A stretch of 64,000 nt of DNA from Ardenticatenaceae bacterium (GTDB taxonomy: Bacteria; Chloroflexota; Anaerolineae; Promineifilales; Promineifilaceae): the NCBI GenBank assembly GCA_020634395.1, contig JACKBU010000002.1, positions 248,001 through 312,000 on the forward strand, written 5' to 3'. Below the pieces are notes generated by a model. The model had not been told where the DNA came from. It was given only the letters and a program-made list of their open reading frames with translations, and did not search any database. Shown one piece after another: positions 16,548-25,502 of this stretch (positions are counted from its first letter, which is position 1; the number at the start of each line of letters is the position of its first letter). A program made the translations under genes and the position numbers.

Positions 16548-16601
16548 GCGTGATGCGTGATGCGTGAAATCTCTATGTCACGCATCACGCATCACGCATC
16601 A
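16548..16601. repeat. GCGTGATG hairpin, copy 1
   Basis: Left arm is 2.5 units of the 8-mer GCGTGATG (16548-16567), right arm three units of its complement (16578-16601), giving a 20-bp perfect stem with a 10-nt loop. Confidence 0.85.
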
Positions 16602-16723
16602 GACCACATCCCACGAATCCCCCAAGGGCCATTTCCCTTACCGTATCCTTACATGAAAATGAGCGGAGGTTGGGTATACTGGAGGTGGTATGACTTGAAA
16701 CTAACCATAACAAGGGGGCAAAC

Positions 16724-18031
16724 ATGCGCAAAAACATTGTGATCATTGGCGGCGGACCGGCCGGATTGGAAGCGGCGCGGGCGGCAGGCAGAGCCGGCGC
16801 GCAGGTAACGCTGGTCAGTAACGAGGGGCTGGGCGGCCGGGCGGGCTGGCACAGCCTGCTGCCCAGCAAAGTGTGGTTAACGGCCGTCGATTCCCCCATC
16901 CCCGAGGCAGATCCGGCCGCTATCGTGGGCCAAATCAAGGCAGTCAAACAGGCGTGGAGCGCCCAGCGGGCTGCGGAACTGGCGGCTTTAGGCGTGCAGG
17001 TGGCCTCCGGCACGGCCGTTTTCACCGATCCCCACACCATCACGCTTACCGCCGCCGCCGGCCAGCAAACCCTTACCGCCGACGCGTTTATCGTCGCCAG
17101 CGGCTCTGTGCCCATTTTCCCGCCGGCCATGAAACCCAACGGCAAAACCATCCTCGCGCCCCGTTTTGCCAGCGCTCTGGACAGCCTGCCGGACAGTGTG
17201 GTGGTGGTAGGCGCAGGCGTCACCGGTGTGGAATTTGCCTATCTGTTCAACCGGCTGGGGCTGGAAGTGACCTGGATCATCGACCAGTTTGGTGTTTTGC
17301 CTGCCTTTGACGCGGACACGGCGCAGGCGCTGAAAGAAACCCTGGCGCAGCGCGGTGTAAAACTGGTGGAGGGCCACATGGCTGATCATATCGACCAGAC
17401 GGAGGCGGGCGTAGAAGTGGTAACCACGGACAACGGCCGTTATCCTGCCGCCCTGGCTTTCCTGGCGATTGGCCGCAGGCCCGATACCGCCAATTTGAAC
17501 CTGGAAGCGGCCGGATTGAGTCTGGACAGCGGTGTGGCAGCCGTGGACGTGTACGGCCGTTCCGCTCAACCGCACATTTACCTGGTCGGTGACGTCACCG
17601 GCGCGCCGATGATTGCCAATCGGGGCATGGCCCAGGCGCGAGTGGCCGGACTGCACGCCGCCGGACTAGACCCTGCACCTTTTCGCGAGGATACAGTGAT
17701 CGCCGCCGTTTATTCCGAGCCGCAGGTGGCGCAGATTGGCCGTCTGAACGGCGTAGGTGTGTGCACGGTGCAGGCTCCTTACACGGCCACGTTGAAAGGT
17801 CATTTGCTGCCCCAAGAAAAGGCCTTTTTGAAGCTGGCGTATGATGAGAAGAACGGCCGTATTATGGGGGCAACGGCCGTTGGCCCTCATGCCGCCGACG
17901 CCCTGGCCCCGGTCGCCGTTGCCCTGCAAGCCAATCTCACTGTGAGCGATCTGATGGCGCTCTACGGCGCGCATCCCACGGTTAGCGAGCTGGCTTTCAT
18001 CGCCGCTCGTCAGGCCTCAATTTTGGGCTAA
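16724..18031 (+). CDS. FAD/NAD disulfide-reductase homologue lacking redox cysteines
   Basis: 435 aa, full length for the dihydrolipoamide dehydrogenase / mercuric reductase family. FAD-binding IIGGGPAGLEAA at the N-terminus, NAD-binding VVVGAGVTGVEFA near 165, the FAD GDVTGAPMIANRG motif, and the C-terminal AHPTVSE with the catalytic His-Glu pair are all present. The usual CxxxxC redox motif is replaced: LGGRAGWHSLLPSK aligns with LGGTCVNVGCVPSK, with Ala and Leu at the two Cys positions. The only Cys in the protein is in GVCTV. It can therefore not work through a thiol exchange; NAD(P)H oxidase, quinone reductase or transhydrogenase activity is possible. AAGGGGG precedes the ATG. Confidence 0.88.
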   Translation: MRKNIVIIGGGPAGLEAARAAGRAGAQVTLVSNEGLGGRAGWHSLLPSKVWLTAVDSPIPEADPAAIVGQIKAVKQAWSAQRAAELAALGVQVASGTAVFTDPHTITLTAAAGQQTLTADAFIVASGSVPIFPPAMKPNGKTILAPRFASALDSLPDSVVVVGAGVTGVEFAYLFNRLGLEVTWIIDQFGVLPAFDADTAQALKETLAQRGVKLVEGHMADHIDQTEAGVEVVTTDNGRYPAALAFLAIGRRPDTANLNLEAAGLSLDSGVAAVDVYGRSAQPHIYLVGDVTGAPMIANRGMAQARVAGLHAAGLDPAPFREDTVIAAVYSEPQVAQIGRLNGVGVCTVQAPYTATLKGHLLPQEKAFLKLAYDEKNGRIMGATAVGPHAADALAPVAVALQANLTVSDLMALYGAHPTVSELAFIAARQASILG

Positions 18032-18040
18032 ACTAACGGC

Positions 18041-18739
18041 ATGATCACCAGCGCCACCATTCTCGTCGTGGAAGATGAGGCCAGCATCCGTAATATTGTG
18101 CGCACGTATCTGGAGAGCGCGGGGTTTACGGCCGTGTGCACCGACAACGGCCTCGACGCTCTCAAAATGGCCCGCCAGCACAACCCCGACCTCATCATCC
18201 TCGATTTGAACCTGCCGGGCATGGATGGCATCGAAGTTGCCGCCCGCTTGCGGGAAGAATCAGACGTCTACATCCTCATGCTGACGGCGCGCAGCGAAGA
18301 AAGTGACCGTGTCGCCGGCCTGCGCATCGGCGCAGACGATTACCTGACCAAACCCTTTAGCCCGCGCGAACTGGTAGCCCGCGTGGAGGCCATCTTGCGC
18401 CGCGCCCGCGCCGTTGGCCCGATGACGCCGCGCAACGTTTTCCACTTTCGCCACGTCACCGTCGACGCCGACGCCCACGAAGTATGGGTGGGCAACGACG
18501 TGCTCAGCCTCACCACCACCGAATTCAGCCTGCTGCTGGAACTGGCCCGCCATGCCGGCCGTGTGCTAACCCGCGAACAGCTGATCGACCGGGTGTGGGG
18601 CGTGGATTTTTACGGTAATGATCGCGTGGTAGACGTGTACGTGGGGCAGGTGCGGCGCAAGCTGGAGCAGGCTACCGGCGAAACGCTCATCCAGACGGTG
18701 CGCGGCGTGGGTTACAAGTTCAACGATGAGCAAGCGTAA
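18041..18739 (+). CDS. OmpR-family response regulator
   Basis: 232 aa. Receiver domain with VVEDE, phospho-acceptor in IILDLNLPGMDG, and KPFSPREL; the winged-helix output domain has EFSLLLELARHAGRVLTREQL and the C-terminal VRGVGYKF hairpin. It starts 9 bp after the flavoprotein stop, so it may be read through from it. Its last 35 bp (including the stop) are repeated 67 bp downstream just before the kinase start, a scar of a duplication or deletion. Partner: the histidine kinase at 18807. Confidence 0.93.
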   Translation: MITSATILVVEDEASIRNIVRTYLESAGFTAVCTDNGLDALKMARQHNPDLIILDLNLPGMDGIEVAARLREESDVYILMLTARSEESDRVAGLRIGADDYLTKPFSPRELVARVEAILRRARAVGPMTPRNVFHFRHVTVDADAHEVWVGNDVLSLTTTEFSLLLELARHAGRVLTREQLIDRVWGVDFYGNDRVVDVYVGQVRRKLEQATGETLIQTVRGVGYKFNDEQA

Positions 18740-18806
18740 CATGGACTGTAAAATTAGCGCTGAGCAGTGCAGCGTGGGTTACAAATTCAGCGACGAGCAA
18801 GCGTAG
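18705..18806 (+). repeat. Duplicated 3' end of response regulator gene
   Basis: 35 bp at 18705-18739 (ending in TAA) recurs at 18772-18806 (ending in TAG) with four mismatches. Both encode GVGYKF(N/S)DEQA-stop. The second copy abuts the kinase start as TAGATG. Confidence 0.85.
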
Positions 18807-19889
18807 ATGGGCAGATTGTGGCGGCAGTTGCGCTGGCGCATCGTCGCCGCGCAGATGGTGGTGGTGGTCGTGGGGGTGGCGCTGGTGCTGTTGATGGCCT
18901 ACGTCATCCTCGGCCTGTTTGCTCCTCCCGGCGTGCTCGCCGAGTTGGATGCGTTTCGTCGTTCGGTTTTTACGGCCGTTTCCGTCGCTGCCTTTGGCGC
19001 CATCATTGCCGGATTGATGACCAGTTTTTGGCTGGCGCGGGAGATTTTACGGCCGTTACGCCAGATCACCGCCAGCAGCCAGCGTCTGGCCCACGGCCAC
19101 TACACCGAGCGCGTGCCCGTCCCTGCCAGCGACGAGCTGGCCCAGATGGCCGAAAACTTCAACCAGATGGCCGCCGCCCTGGAGCAGGTGGAGCAGCAGC
19201 GTGTCGCGCTTATCGGCAACGTTTCTCATGAACTGCGCACCCCGCTGGCCGGACTAAACGGTTACCTGGAAGGCCTGATGGACGGCGTCTTCCCCGGCAA
19301 CGAGGAAACTTTTGCCCTGATGGACCATGAAGTGCGCCGCCTGCGCCGCCTGGTCGACGACTTACAGGCGCTCTCGCGCGTGGAAGCGGGGCAAATCACC
19401 TTGCAGTTGGCCGACTTTGACCTGATTCCCCTGGTGGAGCGGGTTTTGCGGCAGTTGGGGCCTTCGGCTGAGTCGCAAGAGCTGCAGATGGAGGCGGATT
19501 TTGCCGTGCCGTCCCTCTCCGTCCGCGCTGATGCCGACCGGGTGGCCCAGGTGCTGCTCAATCTGGTGGGTAATGCCATTCGTTACACGCCAGAAGGGGG
19601 ACGCATTGTTGTGGAGGTGAAGGCTGCGGAACGCACGGCCGTCGTGTCTGTGAGCGATACGGGCGTGGGTATTCCGGCCGAGGCGCTGCCATACGTGTTC
19701 GAGCGGTTTTACCGGGTGGATACGTCACGCACGCGGCGCAGCGGTGGTTCCGGCGGCAGCGGCATTGGGCTGACCATCTCGCGGCATCTGGTATGGGCGA
19801 TGGGTGGGGATTTAACGGCCGTTAGCCCCGGCCCCGATCAGGGCAGCACCTTCAATTTTACCCTCCCCCTGGCGAGCAGACCCAAATAG
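18807..19889 (+). CDS. HAMP-containing sensor histidine kinase
   Basis: 360 aa. Two membrane helices (about 10-38 and 52-76) with a very short outer loop, HAMP domain (about 77-130), HisKA with H in NVSHELRTPLAGL, HATPase with NLVGNAIRYT, DTGVGIP, and SGGSGIGLTIS. The nearly absent outside loop suggests that it senses the membrane or a membrane partner. It is the cognate kinase of the OmpR-type regulator upstream. The ATG follows directly on a TAG that belongs to a duplicated regulator tail. Confidence 0.92.
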   Translation: MGRLWRQLRWRIVAAQMVVVVVGVALVLLMAYVILGLFAPPGVLAELDAFRRSVFTAVSVAAFGAIIAGLMTSFWLAREILRPLRQITASSQRLAHGHYTERVPVPASDELAQMAENFNQMAAALEQVEQQRVALIGNVSHELRTPLAGLNGYLEGLMDGVFPGNEETFALMDHEVRRLRRLVDDLQALSRVEAGQITLQLADFDLIPLVERVLRQLGPSAESQELQMEADFAVPSLSVRADADRVAQVLLNLVGNAIRYTPEGGRIVVEVKAAERTAVVSVSDTGVGIPAEALPYVFERFYRVDTSRTRRSGGSGGSGIGLTISRHLVWAMGGDLTAVSPGPDQGSTFNFTLPLASRPK

Positions 19890-19960
19890 ACAACGGGTGA
19901 GATAGATTTAGCGCCTGGATACGGATTTTCCGCTTTAACCGTCAGAATCCGTCTAGTCCA

Positions 19961-20410
19961 TTAAATCTGTGGGCCTATTTCTTCTTGCCCCACAGTCTGC
20001 TGCCCGGCCCGTTTCTGCCAAAACCAGCCAAAAACCAATCGCCAGACAAGCACAAACAGGCTGCCCACCGTCAGTGTCACCAGCAAGAAAGCCGGGGGGA
20101 TATCGCGGCGCAGGATGAACGCCCGCAGCATCACTGCCAGCGGCGCAGCAATAAACCAGGCGTTCAAGCCGCGAATGAGCAAGAATCGCAGCCGTATCTC
20201 TTCTGCTTTTAGCGGTATGGCCCGTGCTACCCACGCGACCGTCACCCAGGCCAGCAGAAAAGGAAAGCCGGTGCGCAGCAGTCCCAGCAGTGGGTGTCCC
20301 GCATCCACCGTGTTGTGGTCACGTTGCCCTACAAATACAAAAAGCAGAACGGCCAGCAAATCGCCGGCCAGCACCACCCAGGGAACCCAGCGTATTGACT
20401 TATTTGACAT
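19961..20410 (-). CDS. DUF3054-family membrane protein
   Basis: 149 aa with four predicted membrane helices. The pattern LAGDLLAVLLFVFVGQRDH in the first helix followed by RTGFPFLLAWVTVAW in the second is the DUF3054 signature; function is unknown in the family. The start at 20410 has AGGTGA just upstream; the GTG at 20416 is an alternative. It is convergent with the histidine kinase. Confidence 0.75.
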   Translation of the reverse strand: MSNKSIRWVPWVVLAGDLLAVLLFVFVGQRDHNTVDAGHPLLGLLRTGFPFLLAWVTVAWVARAIPLKAEEIRLRFLLIRGLNAWFIAAPLAVMLRAFILRRDIPPAFLLVTLTVGSLFVLVWRLVFGWFWQKRAGQQTVGQEEIGPQI

Positions 20411-20488
20411 AATCACCTACTCGATTTTTGCAAACCAGAGGTTCGCACTTCCATTTAGCAAGGGATTGTACCGTGAAAGAGAGGCCAG

Positions 20489-20524
20489 AAAAAGCAGGGC
20501 ACGCTTCCGCGGGCGCGCCCTGCT
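20489..20524 (-). terminator. Terminator of the sigma/DUF5667 operon
   Basis: On the minus strand the stem AGCAGGGC / GCCCTGCT with a GC-rich loop is followed by TTTTTCT. It begins 43 bp after the DUF5667 gene stop. Confidence 0.8.
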
Positions 20525-20566
20525 GATTCGAGGTCGGTTGGGGTAGCAGACCTCAGGGTTAGGGGA

Positions 20567-21886
20567 CTAGTGATTGCCGCCGGAACCGGAACTGGTGTTG
20601 GAACCGGAGTTTGGGTTTTGATATTGGGCGCCATTCTGGCTTTGTCCGCCGATTGGCATGCCACTATCGCTGCCGCCGGGCATACCGCTGCCGTTACCGG
20701 CGTCATCGGGTTGGGGACCATACTGGTTGCCACTCGCACAGCCCTGGCATTCACCGGGGGACGGGTTGTTGGAGCCAGTTGGGCCCTGACCATTGCCAGA
20801 ACCAGGCGTGGCTGCCGGTTCGCCAGGACCAGGACCTACACCCGGCTCTTCCGGCTGGGGACCATGACGGCCGGGACCGTAGGGGCCTGCACCTTGCGAT
20901 GTGCCGCAGTCGCCGGTGGCACATGGACCAAGCCGCACAGGCGCGGTAAGCGGCTGCGTGGTGGAGATCGTTACTGTGGGGCTGACAACGCCGCCGGGTT
21001 GGGGTGTCATTTCCGGCTGCGGAGGAGCGGCGTCCGGGCGGTTGGTGGTGTGGCGCCAGCGCAACGTTTGCGGATCTTGCAGTCCGGCGGCAACTACTTC
21101 ACCGGCGTTTTGCAGCATGGTGCGGGCCTGGGTAAGGGCGCCTTGAGGGGCTTCGGGGGCCTGAGCCTGCACCTGTGCCATAGTGCGGGTACGGGTCTGG
21201 ACCATTTCCTGGATTTGCAGGAGTGCACCAGCCATAGATTGTTCTGGCAGTTGCCCGGCCAGATCGAGAGCGGTTTCCAGATGGTATTGTAAGCGGTTGA
21301 GGGAGGCGTCATCGGGAACATGATCGGCCAGGGCTAGCTGCTCCATTTCGCGGAGGCGTTCGGCGGCCAGGTCGGTGTGCAGGGCAACGGCCGTTTCCGG
21401 GTCGTTTGCCAGCGCCAGTCGGGCATCTTCCAGGGCGATTTTGACCGGGTAAACGGGGGAATCGGGGAGGCTGGCGGCGGCGCTAACGGCCGTTCCACCG
21501 GCCGCACCAAGAATAATCGTCAGGGCTACAGCGGCTTTCAAAATCAGGCTGCTCATCGTGTTACTCTCCTTTTGTCTTATGTTCTGATGGCCGAACCGGG
21601 GAAGGGCGGCCACTATCCAATCATTAAGACGTGCGAGTGGGCCGGGAGATACGGCCGTGGGCAGTAGTTGGTTAGCTTCAGCCAGAAAAGCGGCCCGATC
21701 AGCCTGTTGAGCAGCGAGATCAGGCTCGGAGATGGGCGGCAGGGTAGTCAACACGGCCGTTACCGGCAGCAAACGGGTCAGGCCTTCCGCCTGTTCGGAA
21801 TAATCTTGCAAGATAACGGCCGTTGGTTCGCCGTGCAGTTGGCGCTCCAGGGCCATATCTAACGTGTCGTCGAAATGTGGCGTCAT
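20567..21886 (-). CDS. DUF5667-like membrane protein partnered with ECF sigma factor
   Basis: 439 aa. The N-terminal 110 residues are cytoplasmic and may bind the sigma factor; one membrane helix lies at about 112-135 (LILKAAVALTIILGAAGGTAV). Outside, residues about 140-260 form the helical DUF5667-type domain (SPVYPVKIALEDARLAL is the family hallmark), followed by a Pro/Gly/Ser/Asn-rich tail (about 265-439) with three cysteine-containing segments. It overlaps the sigma gene by 4 bp (ATGA), which supports a role as its anti-sigma or membrane sensor. That role is inferred from the order and topology. No zinc anti-sigma motif HxxxCxxC was seen. Confidence 0.8.
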   Translation of the reverse strand: MTPHFDDTLDMALERQLHGEPTAVILQDYSEQAEGLTRLLPVTAVLTTLPPISEPDLAAQQADRAAFLAEANQLLPTAVSPGPLARLNDWIVAALPRFGHQNIRQKESNTMSSLILKAAVALTIILGAAGGTAVSAAASLPDSPVYPVKIALEDARLALANDPETAVALHTDLAAERLREMEQLALADHVPDDASLNRLQYHLETALDLAGQLPEQSMAGALLQIQEMVQTRTRTMAQVQAQAPEAPQGALTQARTMLQNAGEVVAAGLQDPQTLRWRHTTNRPDAAPPQPEMTPQPGGVVSPTVTISTTQPLTAPVRLGPCATGDCGTSQGAGPYGPGRHGPQPEEPGVGPGPGEPAATPGSGNGQGPTGSNNPSPGECQGCASGNQYGPQPDDAGNGSGMPGGSDSGMPIGGQSQNGAQYQNPNSGSNTSSGSGGNH

Positions 21887-22437
21887 AACGTAACTTCCTC
21901 CTCGACCGGCAGCAGCTGCCGCTGCAGAGCTGCGATGGCGCGGTGCTGCAGGGCCTTCACCGCCCCAATCGGCTTGGCAATGATGCGGGCGATTTCCTGA
22001 TTGCTAAGCCCGGCAAAAAACTTCAGGGCAATGACTTGTTGCTGATCCGGCGTGAGCTGCCGCATAGACCGGCGTACCCGGTCCGCGGCGATGTGCAGTT
22101 CGGCCAGATGCACAGGATCATCATCGGCGGCCACAAACTGCTCCAGCAGGGGCAGGTGGTGGCGATGCTGCTGGCGGCGGTAGTAGTCGACGATGGTGTT
22201 GTGGGCTACCCGATATAACCAGGCCTGGAGATATTGGTCCGGGCCATTGCCTTTTTGTAACGATTGTAAAAAACGATGAAACACTTCGGCTGTCAGATCG
22301 CGGGCCGTTTCCTGGCTGTCTACCTGCCGATAGACGTAGCGATAGAGCGGCGGCTGGAAGGCATCATAGATCGCCGCCAGCGCCTGCCGGTTGCCCCGTT
22401 TTGCCTGCTGCAGCAGTGCGTCGTAGTCGTTGGCCAT
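21883..22437 (-). CDS. ECF-type RNA polymerase sigma factor
   Basis: 184 aa. Region 2 is at about 10-80 (YRYVYRQVDSQETARDLTAEVFHRFLQ and AWLYRVAHNTIVDYYRR), region 4 at about 115-175 (LTPDQQQVIALKFFAGLSNQEIARII and the helix-turn-helix KPIGAVKALQHRAIAAL). The start at 22437 has CAGGAA upstream; the frame extends further but loses family likeness. Its stop overlaps the DUF5667 gene start. The operon probably responds to a cell-envelope signal; this is inferred from the membrane-bound partner. Confidence 0.93.
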   Translation of the reverse strand: MANDYDALLQQAKRGNRQALAAIYDAFQPPLYRYVYRQVDSQETARDLTAEVFHRFLQSLQKGNGPDQYLQAWLYRVAHNTIVDYYRRQQHRHHLPLLEQFVAADDDPVHLAELHIAADRVRRSMRQLTPDQQQVIALKFFAGLSNQEIARIIAKPIGAVKALQHRAIAALQRQLLPVEEEVTL

Positions 22438-22612
22438 GTTGGCTGATTCCTGTAACACTGTAGACGCATGGAGAGCAAAAAGGATACGGCCGTTACTTCG
22501 TTTCTGGAGCGGCTCCCCATGACGAAGATTACATTGTCCACAGTATAACCGGAAAAACGGCCGTATAGCCAGCAATCTAGGCGATACCCGGCCTTTGTGG
22601 TAAAACGGCCGT

Positions 22613-25093
22613 ATGGAAACTTCTATACAAGCCTCCGAACTTGAGCCCGAAAAGGGAAAGTGGCCGGGCCGCCTGATGGCCCTGCTGGTGTTTGGCGCGA
22701 TTGGGTTGCTTTCATTTTGGCTGCAGGCGCGAGCCTGGCTGGCCCCCGGCTTTGGCGGCGTCCCCTCCGATACGCAGGCTCTAACCGATACGCTGCTCCA
22801 GGTGATCTTGTTAGGGGTACCCCTGCTTGTGCTGGCCTGGCGCTGGCCTCACCCCCGTTACCGGGCTATGTTCCAGACCTGGTTGTGGGGCTGCGGCCTG
22901 CTGCTGGCGCTGGGCTGGGCGCGTATCGTGCCGCCGGCGCAAAGCCAACTGGCTCTGTGGCTGCAGTTAGCCGGGGCGCTCGTCTGGCTGGCGATCGTTT
23001 ATGGGGTTTTGTGGCGCAACCGGCTGCCGGCGGCGAACTGGTCTGCGCTGCCGCTGGCCGTCGGGTTGACGGCCGTTACCCTTTACCCCTGGTTGGGATG
23101 GGGCGCACTGGGTTCGCCGCTGGACGTGCTGCTAGGTTTGCTGCTGGCAACGGCCGTCGGCACGGCCGTCAGCCTCATCGTCGGACGTTTCTGGCTGGAT
23201 TCACTAAATGATTTGTCGCGCGGCGCACGCCACGACGCGCTCACCGGAGGTTTCGTCATTGGCGTGCTCCTGCTCATCGTTGCCAGCAGCCTGAGCCTGA
23301 ACGGGGCGCAGCTGGCGCTGATGATTGGTCTGCCATCTTTGGGCTGGCTGGCGGCCGGCGTGGCTGGCTGGGGACAGGCAAAGGCTTCGACCGCCAATTG
23401 GCCAGCCGTAGCGGGGGTGGTAGCCCTGGGAACGGCCGTACCCCTATGGTTTATAGACACAGACGCCATGAGCCTCATCGCCACCGATTCCATTCTGGCT
23501 TACTCGATGCTGGCCGCCCTGGTTTCGCTGGGAATGGCCTGGCTGTTGGGCGCACTCCTGGTGCTGGCGGCCGGGCGTGGCCAGACGTTTTATCAGGGTC
23601 CGGTAGGGTGGGGGATAACGGCCGTGGCCCTGATTCTTGGCGGGGTCATTTACGCCCAGGGCGGCCAGACTGGTTTCCACGGCGACACCCTTTTCGTGGT
23701 ATTACGCGAACAGGCGGACGTTTCGGCCGCCGCCGAGATGGATGACTATGACGCGCGCCGCCAGTTCGTCTACGATACGCTGGTGGCTCACGCCGACAAT
23801 ACGCAGGCCGATTTGCGCGCCAGCCTGGACCGGCTGGGCATCGCCTACACGCCCTACTACCTGGTAAATGGCCTGGAAGTCGCCGGGGGTTGGCCAATCA
23901 AATTGTGGCTATCCACCCGGCCGGAGGTAGACCGGATTTTGCCGAATCCGGTGCTGCGTCCCCCGCAAGGCATGTCGCTGGCGCTGCCGGCTACCGGCAG
24001 TCGTCCAGAAACGCCGCAGTGGAACCTGACGAGCATTGGCGCGACGGCCGTGGTTCAGGATTTGGGCATCACCGGGGCCGGTATCATCGTCGGCCAGTCC
24101 GACTCTGGGGCCCAGTGGGACCATCCCGAACTGCTGGCTTCTTATCGCGGCCGTGACGGCGACCACAACTACAACTGGTATGATCCCTGGAACCACACCG
24201 ATGCGCCCGTGGATCCCGGCGGGCATGGGACGCATACCCTGGGCTCCATCGTCGGGGAGACGGTGGGCGTGGCTCCCGGCGCAACGTGGTACGCCTGCGC
24301 TAACCTGCCGCGCAACGTCGGCAGCCCGGCGCGGTACCTGGATTGTATGCAGTTTATGCTGGCTCCCTTTCCTCTGGATGGCGATCCGCTGCGGGATGGC
24401 GATCCGCTGCGATCGGCCAACGTGCTAAACAATTCCTGGGGCTGTCCCCAGGCCTTCGAGGGCTGCGATCCCGATTCGCTGCGCCCGGCGGTGACGGCGC
24501 TGCGAGCGGCGGGTATTTTTGTTGTGGCCTCGGCGGGCAATGAGGGACCGGCGTGCGGCACCATCGCTGCGCCGCCGGCCTTGTACGACGCCGCTTTTTC
24601 GGTAGGCGCTGTTGATGAAGCCGGGAATCTGGCCTCTTTCAGCAGCCGTGGCCCGGTGACCGCCGATGGCAGCGGGCGTACCAAACCGGATATTGTGGCG
24701 CCCGGTGTCCAGGTGTTGTCTTCGCTGCCGGGCAATGGATATGGGCTGTCGGATGGCACGTCGATGGCCGGACCGCATGTCGCCGGAGTGGTGGCCTTGA
24801 TGTGGTCGGCCAATCCGGAGCTGATTGGTGATATTGAGCGGACGGAGGAGATTTTGCAGACCACGGCCACGCCGTTCGATGGCCAGGTGGGCACCTCACT
24901 CCTGGCCGATGTGGTGGCGCAGTTTGAAGATGCTGGCATGGACCTGCCGGTGCAAGCTCCGACGGAAGATGCTACCGGTCTGGGGGCGTGTTACCGCGAA
25001 GGGGACAGTGTGCCCAATGATCTGACGGGATATGGCACTGTAAATGCGTATGGGGCGGTTGAGATGGCTTTAAACGGCCGTTCTGTGCCATAA
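22613..25093 (+). CDS. Multispanning membrane subtilisin-like (S8) protease
   Basis: 826 aa. The first 360 residues form about ten membrane helices; the protease domain follows (about 460-780). Catalytic triad: D in VGQSDSGAQWDHPEL, H in GGHGTHTLG, S in DGTSMAGPHVAG; the oxyanion Asn is in NNSWGC. The active domain should face outside. Such long helical N-terminal parts on S8 proteases are uncommon and suggest that the helices do more than anchor. The start ATG overlaps an ACGGCCGT site and has no ribosome site, so translation may be leaderless. It is divergent from the sigma operon. Confidence 0.9.
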   Translation: METSIQASELEPEKGKWPGRLMALLVFGAIGLLSFWLQARAWLAPGFGGVPSDTQALTDTLLQVILLGVPLLVLAWRWPHPRYRAMFQTWLWGCGLLLALGWARIVPPAQSQLALWLQLAGALVWLAIVYGVLWRNRLPAANWSALPLAVGLTAVTLYPWLGWGALGSPLDVLLGLLLATAVGTAVSLIVGRFWLDSLNDLSRGARHDALTGGFVIGVLLLIVASSLSLNGAQLALMIGLPSLGWLAAGVAGWGQAKASTANWPAVAGVVALGTAVPLWFIDTDAMSLIATDSILAYSMLAALVSLGMAWLLGALLVLAAGRGQTFYQGPVGWGITAVALILGGVIYAQGGQTGFHGDTLFVVLREQADVSAAAEMDDYDARRQFVYDTLVAHADNTQADLRASLDRLGIAYTPYYLVNGLEVAGGWPIKLWLSTRPEVDRILPNPVLRPPQGMSLALPATGSRPETPQWNLTSIGATAVVQDLGITGAGIIVGQSDSGAQWDHPELLASYRGRDGDHNYNWYDPWNHTDAPVDPGGHGTHTLGSIVGETVGVAPGATWYACANLPRNVGSPARYLDCMQFMLAPFPLDGDPLRDGDPLRSANVLNNSWGCPQAFEGCDPDSLRPAVTALRAAGIFVVASAGNEGPACGTIAAPPALYDAAFSVGAVDEAGNLASFSSRGPVTADGSGRTKPDIVAPGVQVLSSLPGNGYGLSDGTSMAGPHVAGVVALMWSANPELIGDIERTEEILQTTATPFDGQVGTSLLADVVAQFEDAGMDLPVQAPTEDATGLGACYREGDSVPNDLTGYGTVNAYGAVEMALNGRSVP

Positions 25094-25225
25094 TAGGGTA
25101 GATCTTGGGGATATTGCTTCCATGCCCTCAACACCACTACTTGCAAAGATAATCCCTGGAAAACTCTTTGACCAGCTAAGCGTATAGTTGGTTACTTACA
25201 ATCTTTGGCCTGAAGGAGGCAAGCG

Positions 25226-25480
25226 ATGGGTATTTTGAGTTGGATTATTTTTGGAGCACTGGCCGGTTGGGTGGCCAGCATGATTGTTGGCCGAAACGAT
25301 CAGATGGGCTGCCTGGCGAACATTGTGGTAGGTATCATTGGCGCTGTCATCGGAGGCTGGATTATGAGCATCTTCGGTGGCTCTGGCGTTACCGGTTTCA
25401 ATATCACCAGCTTTATTGTGGCCGTTATTGGCGCGGTGGTCTTGTTAGCCATTCTGAATTTGATTTTGGGCCGGCGCTAA
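25226..25480 (+). CDS. GlsB/YeaQ/YmgE-family small membrane protein
   Basis: 84 aa with three membrane helices and the family signature ISWIIFGALAGWVAS-like start, GCLANIVVGIIGAVIGGW and a Gly-rich loop. These proteins are linked to stress responses, though their function is not settled. AAGGAGG lies 7 nt before the ATG. A strong bidirectional terminator follows. Confidence 0.92.
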   Translation: MGILSWIIFGALAGWVASMIVGRNDQMGCLANIVVGIIGAVIGGWIMSIFGGSGVTGFNITSFIVAVIGAVVLLAILNLILGRR

Positions 25481-25502
25481 GTAAAAGAAACATTGCAGCA
25501 GC

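Larger units (their letters stand above)
16417..16723. other. Gene-free stretch between divergent genes
   Basis: 307 bp holding the minus-strand promoter, the dyad GGGGTAG (16522-16528) / CTACCCC (16538-16544), the GTGATGC hairpin at 16548-16601, and an AAGGGGG ribosome site for the next gene. The GGGGTAG dyad shares its seven outer bases with the palindrome inside the antirepressor gene. Confidence 0.5.

Noticed and set aside
16548..16601. Insertion-sequence end
   Set aside because: No transposase or target duplication near this or the sister hairpins.
18740..18806. Frameshift extending the response regulator
   Set aside because: Regulator already ends with the usual VGYKF tail; the second copy is a separate partial duplicate.
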